Part shown: one piece after another, positions 36,001 through 52,432 of the stretch | Position numbering within the stretch: position 1 is the stretch's first letter | Layout of the letters: each line of letters opens with the position of its first letter | Assembly: GCF_009389715.1 (NCBI RefSeq) | Contig: NC_052409.1 | Location: forward strand, 1,590,001 to 1,654,000 | From: Phoenix dactylifera | Taxonomy: Eukaryota > Streptophyta > Magnoliopsida > Arecales > Arecaceae | Direction of reading: 5' to 3' | DNA: 64,000 nt | Program-made: the position numbers and the translations under genes | Notes under the pieces: model-generated | Seen by the model: the letters and a program-made list of their open reading frames with translations, nothing else | What the model was told of the DNA's origin: nothing | Databases searched by the model: none

Positions 36001-37331
36001 ACATCATTATATATATTTATTTTTTCAATTAAGCCGAATGGTAGCACATGATCCTTCTTATGGTTTTTTCTTGAAAATCTATGATACAAGTTGGGAATTT
36101 TAGTATAAAACTATATCCATCTTTTGTCGTGAGCAAAATCAAAGGCTTCCTGAATCAAGTGGATAAAGTTAAGATCTTATTATATTCTTTGATATAATTT
36201 ATCATTTTCTAGATGGACAACACAAAGTTGTTTGATATTTTGCATATCGACCAATTCTGCAATGGATATGAGTCCATAGCAATGGAATTAAGCAACTACA
36301 AAATCTATAGGTCTACAGGGCAGCGGCCTCAGTTGCAACAATGTTGTCAGATCCAAAGTTCGAAAGTAAAATCCGAATGATCTGTCAATAGCAATGCAAG
36401 TCATGAAACTAAACCGAGATCAGCCACTCTTACCTTCAGGCCCAGCATCTTGCCTCAATAGTGCCCTTGAGAGTTGTATCAACCGTGACAGCATGACAGT
36501 AGGCAGTGTGACAGCACCAAGTAGTATCCCAGATGAAGCGCCAGGCCTAAAAACCAAAGGGAGAGACAAAGGTCACAACATCGTCCCAAAGGAGAGTTTT
36601 CGAATCCGCCCCAGTAACCTATAGCTCCAAGATGTCATAAACTTCAAAAAGAAAAAAAGATAAAGAAAACGACCGTTCCCAAAATCATATTTCACGCAAT
36701 CTTCGTGCTGAAAAGATACGAAATTTATCCACTATAGTTTGCAGAAAAAATAAATTAAGAAATATTATCTCATAATAAATAAGGCATTAGATGTAGAAAT
36801 TGAGAAACATAACGAACCCTAAAGGATCATTGTTTACCAATGGAGTTCAGACGTTTTTTAAACCTAAAAGAAGGACCGGGAAAAATGGAGTTTTGAGGGA
36901 GGATATTTAATGAAAATGAAACAACAGCATCAATCACACGACCAAATTATCCCTTTGAGGAAAACAGCAATCAAACTCAAAAGAAACGCCGGAGGGGAAA
37001 TTTGCCAATTAATCGGTGGCGACCGATCTAAGACCCGTTTCTTGGAAGAGCATTCTTTCGAAAGAAAACTTTTGGGATTTTGGTACGAATAATTAGGGAT
37101 AATTGCTGAAAGAACTGTGGGGATGGGGAGGAGAAAGGCGGACCTGGTCTTGAAGCGGTCGAGGGCGGTGGAGCAGTCGGCGGAGATCTCGACGACGAGG
37201 CCGCAAACGGTGAGAAGGACGAGGGCGGCGGCCTCGAAGGAGAGGGAGAGGGGGGCGGAGAAGAGGACGCGGGAGACGAACAGCAAGACGACGGCCCTCT
37301 CGCCATTGCAGTGCTGGGCGGCCCCGGCCAT
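27067..37331 (-). CDS. DOLK: Dolichol kinase (EVAN/DOK1/SEC59 type)
   Basis: Fourteen exons, in transcript order, are 37331-37144, 36546-36434, 34600-34406, 34271-34167, 33598-33528, 33411-33334, 33258-33029, 31812-31623, 31542-31477, 29438-29350, 29257-29143, 28011-27960, 27859-27759 and 27180-27067. They join in frame to 568 aa, about the length of Arabidopsis EVAN. The enzyme phosphorylates dolichol with CTP in the ER membrane to make dolichyl phosphate for N-glycosylation, O-mannosylation and GPI anchors. Many hydrophobic segments are visible. The conserved C-terminal signature is present: RKYYHLVAVLMFLPAL, FAGILSLGIGDTMAS, GHKYGVLRWSKTG then KTIEGTAAGITS (CTP-binding region), ending DNAFIPLVFYGLLCL. 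Exon 10 ends in a GC donor (CAG|GCATGA); no nearby GT keeps the frame open. All other introns are GT-AG. The gene looks intact and spans over 10 kb. Confidence 0.95.
29348..29349 (-). other. Non-canonical GC splice donor in DOLK intron 10
   Basis: Exon 10 must end ...CTTATCATCAG so that it joins TCATTTTTCCC of exon 11 and reads LIISHFSLLLG. The two bases after the exon are GC, not GT. Reading on through the intron meets an in-frame stop within a few codons. The CAG before and the AG acceptor after are normal, so this is a U2-type GC-AG intron. Confidence 0.75.
34860..35030. repeat. (AC)n/(AT)n/(GT)n microsatellite cluster in DOLK intron 2
   Basis: Short CA, TA and GT runs alternate (for example TACATGTGTGTGTGTGTGTA at 34966-34985 followed by ACACACACATATATATAC). 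Parts are palindromic and could fold. Confidence 0.75.
35539..36418. repeat. Approximately 430-bp tandem duplication in DOLK intron 2
   Basis: Copy 1 (35539-35967) and copy 2 (35968-36418) are directly adjacent and start GTCCCAA(T/A)TCTATC. They share long stretches such as ATCAAAGGCTTC, GTGGATAAAGTTAAGATC and TACAGGGCAG(T/C)GGCCTCA. Copy 2 carries a short extra segment near 36033-36060. The second copy ends 16 bases before exon 2, so the duplicated DNA abuts the donor region of intron 2. Confidence 0.85.
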
Positions 37332-38189
37332 GGCGCAGGGACCAAGGATGGAAACAGTACGAGGAAAAAACAAAGAAAAAAAAAAAAAGGTTCGGGAAAC
37401 CGGGTGTATACGCCAGCCGCCGTTAGCGACCTGGACGCGCAACGCGGATGATCATGGCACGCGGTGCAGGATATAATCTGCCGTAAACGGCGGTTTTAGC
37501 GAAGAAATATCCACACGGTGGACTAATTCAACCAAAAATCTTCATATCATGCCACGTCAACAATTATAACCGCTCATTTCCGGTGGACCTCATTAATATA
37601 GCACGTCTCTTGATGCATTATTGCAAGAATGAGGGGTTGTAATTGATGGCGTGAACCTGGTGCATGGAAAATAATCTTTTTGAAAAGAAAGGAGTAACGC
37701 AGGCAGCGCATATTGGTTCGTATTTAGATTGGTCCGCCAGATCGGCGGTAGGCCTGGAACGACTAATACTTTTACGCCTTGGCGTTGCGAGCTGAGGCGA
37801 ACGGGGTGGGCCACCACAAACGCGTCGCTGAATCGGTAACCGGTTTACGTCATCGTGTAGGTTGCGGGTACTCGCATCGCACAGCTCAGCGGACACCTAT
37901 AAATATCTAGTACCGTAACAAATCCCTTTAGAACTGACGTGGCAAAAGTCTATTGGAGTGATACGCGAGACCAGCGTCATTGACTAGTTGGCGCGCCAGC
38001 AGGAAGCGACACATTAGGCTGTCGCAAGTTGGTAAGGGATTTGGGCCTCATAACTTTCCTGGACTATTGTGAGGTCACCGAGGGTCTCGTGGTTGCTTAT
38101 GGCTAGGGAAATACGTGACTACCTTTATGCTACTACAGCATTCGGTTTTGTTCTTTGCATCTTAGGAGCCCCTACCCCTATACTATCTT
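37332..38189. other. Upstream region of DOLK, no gene seen
   Basis: This is moderately GC-rich DNA upstream of the DOLK start codon, followed by spacer. No clear TATA box is visible, as is common for housekeeping genes. Short open frames here lack recognisable features. Confidence 0.4.
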
Positions 38190-38703
38190 AAGATGAATTT
38201 TGATAAAAATCTGCCAAGCAGAGGTGAGGGAGATGGAATTGCTTTTACGAATAGGAACCAAGACTCTAGATTGATTGCGGCAAGAGGCGACATTCCTTCA
38301 AGGCATCAATTATTGGGCCAGAGCTCCGTATTGTATGGAAGGGTATTTTCTATGTGAGACAGGTGTTAGGGGCTGGAAGCATCATTCTTGAAGGAGACTT
38401 AGCCGTGGTGATTAGATGGATATTGGACGAGGAAAGGAGGGGATCAGATCACCCGCTCCTAAGTGACATACAGTGGCTAGTGAGGAAGTGTAATACCTTT
38501 CAAGCTGTGCATGTTTACCAAGAGGCGAACAGAGTTGCTCACCGGGTCGTCTCATATGCTGCTTATCACTTCGGCGAGTTTCTTTGGACTCGGAGTACTA
38601 CTTTTCTTTCTCCACCTAGATACCTTCTTGCTTTTGACACTGCTGGTTGTGCTCACGTGAAATTAGTGTGAGCAGCCAATGTACAAAAAAAAAAAAAAAA
38701 AAG
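38190..38703 (+). mobile_element. LINE 3'-end fragment with RNase H domain
   Basis: The plus strand reads MNFDKNLPSRGEGDGIAF, then NRNQDSRLIAA and, after a frame change, a 105-codon frame with LGAGSIILEGDLAVVI, NTFQAVHVYQEANRVAH and LAFDTAGCAHVKLV. This is the RNase H-like domain at the end of plant LINE ORF2, here including its N-terminal strand. A long A-run follows the stop (38681-38710). The 5' part of the LINE is missing and no target duplication is evident. Confidence 0.7.
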
Positions 38704-38710
38704 AAAAAAA

Positions 38711-39944
38711 AACTTGGCAGTGATGTTTTTTTTAGAAAAAAGAAAAAAGAGAAGTTGCTATATAGATAAAAAAAAAAATCAAGAGAGTTTACGGATTACA
38801 ACCATTATACCAAAACATAAAAGCAGACACACATTACATATATACAGAAGGCCAATACTCAAAAGTATAAGAAGCCCAAAGAAGCACTACCATGAAGGGG
38901 TAGCGAACATAAGCTTTGGCCTTTATAATCTTCAGAAACCATATGCTAAATAAGCTTTGGTAGTGGCTAGCTGATGAACTACTATTGAGCCACAAAATCC
39001 AGCTAAGAGAGCTGATTCAAACTGCCTTTGGCGGGCAGACGAGTTCGGTGCAATCCGTACTTGAAAATATGGCTAATAATTAATAAGAAAGCTCCTGTTG
39101 GATCGCAAAATAATTTAAACTCGAGCTTGGTTTCGGCATCCATTTATCTGAAGTTGCACTTGAGATAGGTCTAATCCTGAACAGTTGAGCTTATTTTGAA
39201 CTTGAGCCAATGCCTGAATGTTTCCTCGATGTGACCGAGCCCATATTCCAAACCTTGACTCACTCCACTCAGCTCATTCTAGGACTGAATTCAGGAGTTT
39301 ATTATGATTGAGTTACATGGAATAGGGATAAAACCATCATTGATCATGGAATCAGGTTAGAAACCAACAGTTGCAACATGCTGTAATTTGGGTGCATGTC
39401 AAGAAATTCTTTGCGAAATCGAACTGTTTTTTGTTTATTGATGGAAAGACGCCACCGATTTAGATGGCATGATTTGTTTTATTGGATTCGAGGATCTAGA
39501 TTACTTCTAGAGAAAAGTTATTAACATCATATAGTCGAAAATCGTAACCAATGCTATTATTTTGCAAACAAGGAGCATTCAAGAATGTGATTGGATGGTT
39601 AACCATTGTGCTCATGTACATTAGCTATGGAGTCATAGTAGGGTCGAGCCCTTTTGCATGTACCCATATAAAATTTATTGTTAACAATTTATTAAGGCAC
39701 GAACGACATAAGTCACGAGTTCTTAACACAAATTCACAATGGTCTATCTACTAGTTTATTTGGAAGGAGCCATGCTAAGATCCAACTGGTTATGTTTGAC
39801 ACTACCTTATGACTTGTATCTGGGTATTGGAACTGTATTCAGTCTTCCCACCAAGATTCAAAATATTTAGAAGCCTGATCTGAAGGATTATCAGATCAGG
39901 AGCCCATGTAGTTACTTAACACCCTTCAAGCTTATCATAGGAAC
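38711..39944. other. Intergenic spacer
   Basis: This is AT-rich DNA between LINE fragments. No gene or clear repeat is seen, apart from A-rich runs at the left that may belong to the preceding LINE tail. Confidence 0.45.
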
Positions 39945-40240
39945 CTCCACATACAAGAAAAATTCTAGGGCAGAAGTCAAGGATGTTATGGTGTAAAGAT
40001 GGTGATGCAAATACCAAATAATTATATAGATCAACCATTTTGAGGAGGCGTCGCAACCACATCAGTATGATACGTAATCCACAAGGAGGATGGAAGGAAG
40101 TTGAGCAGACTATTAGAGATTTAGTCCTCAACAATTTCCAAAAGAGATCGGATCGACAACCATATCAGCCTCAAAATTTGTTAGCGCCCTTATCCACCCA
40201 AATCACACGTGAACAATTGATCGCGGGTGATAGAGAATGA
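39945..40240 (+). mobile_element. LINE ORF2 fragment (linker before reverse transcriptase)
   Basis: The plus strand reads LGQKSRMLWCKDGDANTK, a stop, then YRSTILRRRRNHISMI, GGWKEVEQTIRDLVL and NNFQKR. This is the conserved WxKDGDxNTKFFH...RRRRNxI pattern that precedes the reverse transcriptase domain in plant L1-type LINEs. One in-frame stop breaks it. No RT domain follows, so it is an isolated piece, perhaps of the same element as one of the neighbouring tails. Confidence 0.65.
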
Positions 40241-40526
40241 AATAGATGGTATTATTTAGATTTCTTGATTTTGTAGTGCGTTGTGCAGTTCGTAAATTTA
40301 AACCCTAACAAATATGGCTTGAAGAAGACTGTTACGATTTTAACATGAATTTCATTGATTTCCAACCTGTTGATTAAAGACTTTGATGCAATGAAAAAGA
40401 ATTATACATGTATTTTGAAGCCAGCCATATCTATCGAGACTGGAATTGCTCGGCAGATTGGATGACTGCGGCTACGTTAGCAGAAAACATCTAGTTTTCA
40501 CCAAACGACAGGCTTCTAGCTGAGTT

Positions 40527-41070
40527 CTTTTTTTTTTTTTGGTATATCGGCTGGTCACACTGATTTTGCATGAGTACAGTCAATTACATCACTGGCAAGA
40601 AGGCTATACAAAAAAAAAAGAACAGAAGCCTGCTGGGTCTAAAGAAATTCTCCAGAATGATGGGCATCAAATAAAACAATCTAATCAGCAGATTTGTTCG
40701 CCTCCCGAAATATATGCCTGACCTGGAAAGCACGATACTCCCGCAGCATCTGTCGTGTGTCGCCTAGGAGCGGATGCTCTGCCTTCTCCCGCCTCTCCTC
40801 TAATAAGTGCTCAATTAACGAGACTGAGTCCCCCTTCAAGATGATATATCCAACCTCTAATACATGTCTCACATAGGAGAGTCCCTCTCATGCTATCCTG
40901 AGCTCCATCCCAAATGCTAAAATCTCGAAGGAACGATAATCCTCACAATAATCAATCTGGAGCCATGGTCCCTAATCACAAATGCCACTCTAGTACTATC
41001 ATCACTAGCAGGCAGACTTTCATTGAAATTCACCTTAAGATGACCAGAGGATGGGGCCTCCCAAGCCTCC
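40527..41070 (-). mobile_element. 5'-truncated LINE with RNase H domain
   Basis: The tail is the T run at about 40527-40540. On the minus strand the RNase H-like domain is recognisable in pieces (VNFNESLPAS, VAFVIRDHGSRLI, VGYIILKGDSVSL, EHPLLGDTRQML, HIFREANKSAD), with several frame breaks. A direct repeat AGCTGAGTT flanks the copy (40518-40526 and 41071-41079). It is a separate and more decayed insertion than the one at 444-1044, inserted in the same orientation. Confidence 0.7.
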
Positions 41071-41137
41071 AGCTGAGTTTTTAAAACGTTATTTGATGAC
41101 TCTAGTAGTGTAATACACTACATATCCTAGTTTTGGC

Positions 41138-41736
41138 TAGGGGTGGCAAAATATGACCCGACCCGCCAACCCGACCCGTGTTCGACCCGCCATAAACAGG
41201 TTTGAGTTTAGCCTAAACAGGTTCGGGTCGTAAACAGGTCGACCCGTTTAACCTGTTTATTAATTGGGTCGAATACGGGTTTTAGATGTCTGACCCGTTT
41301 AAACCGTTTAATCCGTTTAACTATTGGGCAGGTTAAATAGGTCTAAACAGGTTAAATGGGTTAAACGGGTTAAACAGGTTAAACGGGTCTAAACAGGTTA
41401 AACGGGTCTAAATGGGTCTAAACAGGTCTAAACAGGTCAGGTTGGGCAGGTTAAACAGGTTGGGTTGGACAGATTAAATAGGTCTAAACAGATTAAACGG
41501 GTCAGGTTGGACAAACAGGTTAAACAGGTCGGGTCGGGTTGGGTAAACAGGTTACCTGTTTATTAAACAGGTTAAACGGGTCGGGTCGGATTACCTGTTT
41601 AATAAACAGGTCAGGTTCAGGTTTGTAATTCCTGACCCGTTTAATAAACAGGTCGGATTCAGATTTATAGTTTTCTGACCCGACCTGTATTTGACCCGAC
41701 CTGTTTATGCCTGACCCGACCCGATTGCCACCCCTA
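41138..41736. mobile_element. Complete hAT-type MITE made of degenerate short repeats
   Basis: Perfect 12-bp terminal inverted repeats TAGGGGTGGCAA (41138-41149) and TTGCCACCCCTA (41725-41736) bound the element. A perfect 8-bp target duplication GTTTTGGC flanks it (41130-41137 and 41737-41744). TIRs starting TAGGGGTG with 8-bp duplications are diagnostic of hAT. The 599-bp interior has no coding capacity. It consists largely of variants of GGTTAAACAG / GGTCTAAAC and ACCCGACCCG units, with the strand bias reversed toward the right end, so the whole can fold back. It ends 243 bp before the CDC48 TATA box. Confidence 0.9.
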
Positions 41737-41979
41737 GTTTTGGCACAGCTTTTATGTATTATCAAAAAAACGAACGGCCCTGATCCACCCACGTCAAACC
41801 AAATCCGTTCTCGACTGCGAGTGGCTCAGCTGTGGGGAGGGGAGGCCATCAGGCCACGGAGATCTCATACTAGGACTAGGAGCGCTCATCCAACGGGTGA
41901 GATTCTTTCTTTGAGAGCAAGGGGAGTCCAAGTCCAACCGGGAAGAAAAGTATCCCGGGCCTCGGGTCCCTTCGGCTTC

Positions 41980-41987
41980 TATAAATA
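41980..41987 (+). promoter_or_regulatory. TATA box of CDC48
   Basis: TATAAATA lies 81 bases before the CDC48 start codon, implying a leader of about 50 bases. The region between the hAT MITE and this box is only about 240 bp. Confidence 0.6.
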
Positions 41988-42060
41988 AATACCTGGAGAT
42001 CTCCTTGCTGCCCATCGACCCCATATATTTTTCTTTCCCTGCATCGATTTCTTCTCCTCG

Positions 42061-48624
<6,564 letters not shown>

Positions 48625-50092
48625 ATTATGAACATGCAGTCACGCACCGTTCTACCATTTATCTTTTGTTAAATGTTGCAACTACTTATTCAATTATTAA
48701 TATGTTAGGATGGCTTATGGGGCAACGGATTCAGGACTTAACTGGCCTATTTAGAATGGAGTTTAACAGAAATTCTTCGGTTTACGATGTATATGGCCTT
48801 TGGTGCCCTACAAAACTCAATGCCGAAATTTCAGATTTTAGTAGCTTAAATTGTTTTTGTTTTTTGCATTTATGAAGTCATAACTATCTCGCTGCATATT
48901 CTTCTCTAATTTTAAGACTTGTTCGATGCTTTCCTGTTTTCAAATGCTCATGCATCTCAATAGTCTGAGATTAGAACAAGTGATATATTGAATCTGGCCC
49001 ATAAGGTAGTAGCACATACTGTTATCGATGGACGGTAACTAGCTCCGAGCCATAACCTTTTGAAACGAGGTCCGATTGGCGCTTTTTCGCTCAGTGATAC
49101 TGTCATTGAGAGCAAATGGAAAAGCTCAGCTAATGTTGGTTGTATGAATTAGCGTGCCATGATTCAAGTCTCCAGCCAGTTGATTTTTCAGTTGCATAAC
49201 TTTGGCAAAGTCGAGTGCACTAGACGAAGTTAATTGAAGGGACAATGTCATCCAGATCGTGTCATAGAGCTTCTGACATTCTTACAGCTAGTATGATCTG
49301 AAAATCATGGAGTTCCTTAGATGCCCACTTCATGCTTGTGAATGGAGATTTCTTCTTCTTCTTATTATTATTATTATTTGTTGGGGGTGCTAGGGTGGGA
49401 CAAGAGTAGGTTTTGGGGTTCAGCAATGGAGAAATCAATTTAAATTAGAGTATCACATGGTCGGAAAAGTTTTAGTTAAAGAGTCGCTGATTCCACATTA
49501 AATAACAACAACGCAGCTTCTTGTATGTCTGCCGTTACAGGGAAGACAAACAAGTCCAAGTTTCTTCAAGCTATCAACTTGAACCTGAGACCTCTTCATT
49601 AAATAGAGTAGGTTATCGAACAAAGTGCAGTTTTGGTCTGAAATTTGCTGTATTTTGATTTTTTTGAATGTATCCAAATTAAATATATATAAACCATCTA
49701 TTTCAGGCAAAAAAAAAAAGAAAGAAAAAAAAAAAAGAGAAGAAAAGAAAAGAGGCTGTCTTCTTTGACTGCCATGCGCATATAACCCAGCGTCAAATAC
49801 GTTCCCATGATTTGTCCCAACCAATGACGGGCCCAGGTATTGTAAGGAACCCAGTCCGAGGCGTACAGAAGATCCGGCCCGTTAAGAGCCTGCTGGTTCT
49901 TGGTACAATGCTTTGTACTTATAACCCGAAAATGTCGCTAAAAGTCGTGCCAACCCGGTCGATTTTGCCATTACAGCCCTTCCGGGGACACGTAGCACTA
50001 TTTTCCTGCGCGGACTTCCGGTTCTTATCACCTCGACGGTGAACGAGAGGTGGGCGGCTAAACGCTCCCACCCTTCTCTTCCTGCTCTCGAA
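48625..50092. other. CDC48 3' region and spacer
   Basis: The first few hundred bases are likely the CDC48 3' UTR. The rest is AT-rich spacer with an A-rich tract at 49708-49752. From about 49800 the DNA becomes GC-richer as the promoter of the next gene. No further gene is seen. Confidence 0.5.
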
Positions 50093-52432
50093 ATGGTGCT
50101 CCGACCACCGACAGCCCCATCAACGAATTGCTTTCCCAAAAGGGGTACTCTGCTAATCTTTCCTACTAACTTTTTTAGATGAATTTCTCGATAACGCCTC
50201 GATATTCTGTGCCCCTCCTTCCTCCTCTCGATTCTTATTGGTACTTCTTTTGTTTGGCTCTATCTGATAATTTGAACCGTTAATGCTAATTGAGATCGTT
50301 GCTGGATTCTATTTTGTTCTTTTGTTTGTGTTTCTGGAATTTGATTCATGTTCAATTCTTTGTTGGCCTTTCCGACGTCAACACGCATAGTTTGCCGGAT
50401 TTTGGTGAAGCCCGTCTCTCGACATATGCGATACGATCGATATAATGCGAGACCGAGGGGAGTTGGGCGTTACCTATCCCTCCCGTTGGCATCTCAAAGT
50501 AGACTTATTCTGGAATTATTCTTTCTCGGGAATGCAGGTATTGAGATTCCGATGGGTTATAATATATAGTTCGGAGAGGTTTTCGACGCTGTATGCTGAA
50601 GCTGAGGAGAAATGATGCGAAGCAATGGAGCTTCTTAATTGAAGTGGGACCAGGAAGAGAGGGAGTCACTTGGATGCAACTCAAGAGTTGTGTGCTGGGG
50701 ATGGGATGGGAGAGCAGGTTTTTTTCATGATCTGATTGGAGTGAGGAGGACAAGTTTATTCTAGAAGATTAAGGTAGTTGGAATCATGGAAGAAAGGTTA
50801 TTAAGAAAGATAAACTTTTTATATATCTATGTTTTGTAAATTGGATGGTCCATGACTCAGACTAGAATGAGTAGGATTAGTTGCAATAGAGGAGAAAAAA
50901 AAGGTAGCTGCTGCAACTTCTTGACTTTTCTTTGGTCATGCCTAGGTAGCTTGAACTTGCTAATGTTTTCATCTGGTTTTACCTAAGTTTCGTGGGCTGG
51001 AAATGGGTGTAATATATGTTCTGTCACAGTAGCAGGGAAACCATATATTATTAGGGTGCTTTTGGTTCGCGACTGGAATCGGAATCGGAATAGATCGGAA
51101 TGAGGATCGGAATGGCCATATCCTCCGACGTATTTAATTCGTGACTGGATAAGAATCGGAATTGGAATGTGATTTGCATACTAGGAAAGAGTAGGAATTG
51201 AATTTTGGGGGTTTGGGGTGTTCTTATTCCCCTCCGGAATCGGAATGGGAATCGGACTTCCCCCAACTAAATTCTTATTCCAAAATCCAACTCTTCTTAA
51301 CCAAACATGCCCGGATGCCCAAAAAGTTAGGATCATCCTAGAACGAAATAAAAACAACTCCAAATGCAGCACAAGAATTAAACAAAGAACATTTTTTATC
51401 CTTTTTCTGAAAATAATAAAAAAAGAGGTTTGTATATAAAAACCATCATACAAGGAATTATTGATTTATTGATGCTGAATTAATTGAAGCAAGGACAGTC
51501 TTGATTGAATATGACAGAAATAGAACAAGTTTGACGATGTGGGTATAGAGGCGTTGCAGGTAAGTGGCTGTATGAATGTATCTAGGTCTTGCCCTTGGAT
51601 CATGGATACATTGAGTACAAGGGAAGATGGCCCTTTTCTTTTAACCGTACTCACTTCAGTTAGTCCAACATGTAAGAGAATAACTTTTGATTTCAAAAGT
51701 ATATATCTTGTTTATGTTTTGATATCTTTCTTATGGATTTTTTTTCATAGTGAATTTCTTTCAGACTTTTGCACTTAATTTAATTTTTTCCACTAATTTG
51801 TACTTGTTCCTGATAATAATATTTATGCCTTGAAGCCATTATAATTTCAAATTTCAAGGTACAAGGTGCCAACAATCCTTCTACAGGGTCTCCATTTCAC
51901 TTTAATTCACACGGAAGGACACAAAAAAATCACCTGGTGTCCTCTGCATTACCTGAAACTGCTGCATCAGTGATAGTTTCTGCCATTGCTGTGAGTGCTG
52001 CAGCGGCACTTCTTGCAAGGACAAAGAAAGCTTCTGACCCCACCGTGGTGTGTTCTCTGATCATCATGTAACATGGATCCTGTTGTTTGCATTGTTATTT
52101 CCCTAACTACATTCTCAACTAGGCAGAGCTCTTTAAAAATTTGCGAAGATTGTGCTGGTTCTGGTATTTGTGCTGAATGTAATGGAGAGGGATTTGTACT
52201 TAAGAAACTGTCAGAAGACAGTGCTGAGAAGGCAAGAATGGCTGCAAAGAACATGGCCACTCGATACACTGCAGGGTATGCCAGACTTTTCACTGTCCTC
52301 CACACAGCATGCTTATGAAACTCATACCTGTTTTGGTTCTTCAGGCTTCCAAAGAAATGGAGTTACTGCTCGAAATGCTCTTCAGCTCGGTCTTGTCGTA
52401 CGTGTGGAGGGACTGGGAGAGTAAGCTGGTAA
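50093..52432 (+). CDS. DnaJ-type cysteine-rich zinc-finger protein, no J domain
   Basis: Four exons, 50093-50144, 51887-52047, 52127-52275 and 52345-52432, join in frame to 149 aa. The N-terminus (MVLRPPTAPSTNCFPKRG) is basic and rich in hydroxylated residues, like an organelle transit peptide. Residues 45-61 (SVIVSAIAVSAAAALLA) form one likely membrane or thylakoid-type hydrophobic segment. Two paired-cysteine blocks follow, C77-x2-C80-A-G-x-G plus C86-x2-C89-N-G-x-G, and C129-x2-C132 plus C138-x2-C141-G-G-x-G. These make the split zinc cluster of DnaJ. Proteins of this class (BSD2, LQY1, PSA2 and relatives) act as chaperones or thiol-redox helpers, mostly in plastids. Which of these it equals I cannot say. 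Exon 1 is the least certain because it is short and separated by a 1.7 kb intron. Confidence 0.75.
51054..51312. mobile_element. Possible PIF/Harbinger-type MITE
   Basis: The left end GGGTGCTTTTGGTT follows a TTA. The right end, read backwards, is GGGCATGTTTGGTT, matching at about 10 of 14 positions. Inside, GGAATCGGAAT repeats occur in both orientations. TTA on one side without a matching TAA on the other leaves the family uncertain. It sits in intron 1 of the DnaJ-type gene. Confidence 0.35.

Noticed and set aside
41520-41792. 90-codon minus-strand frame over the hAT MITE
   Set aside because: It consists of repeated units of the MITE interior; no protein-like composition.
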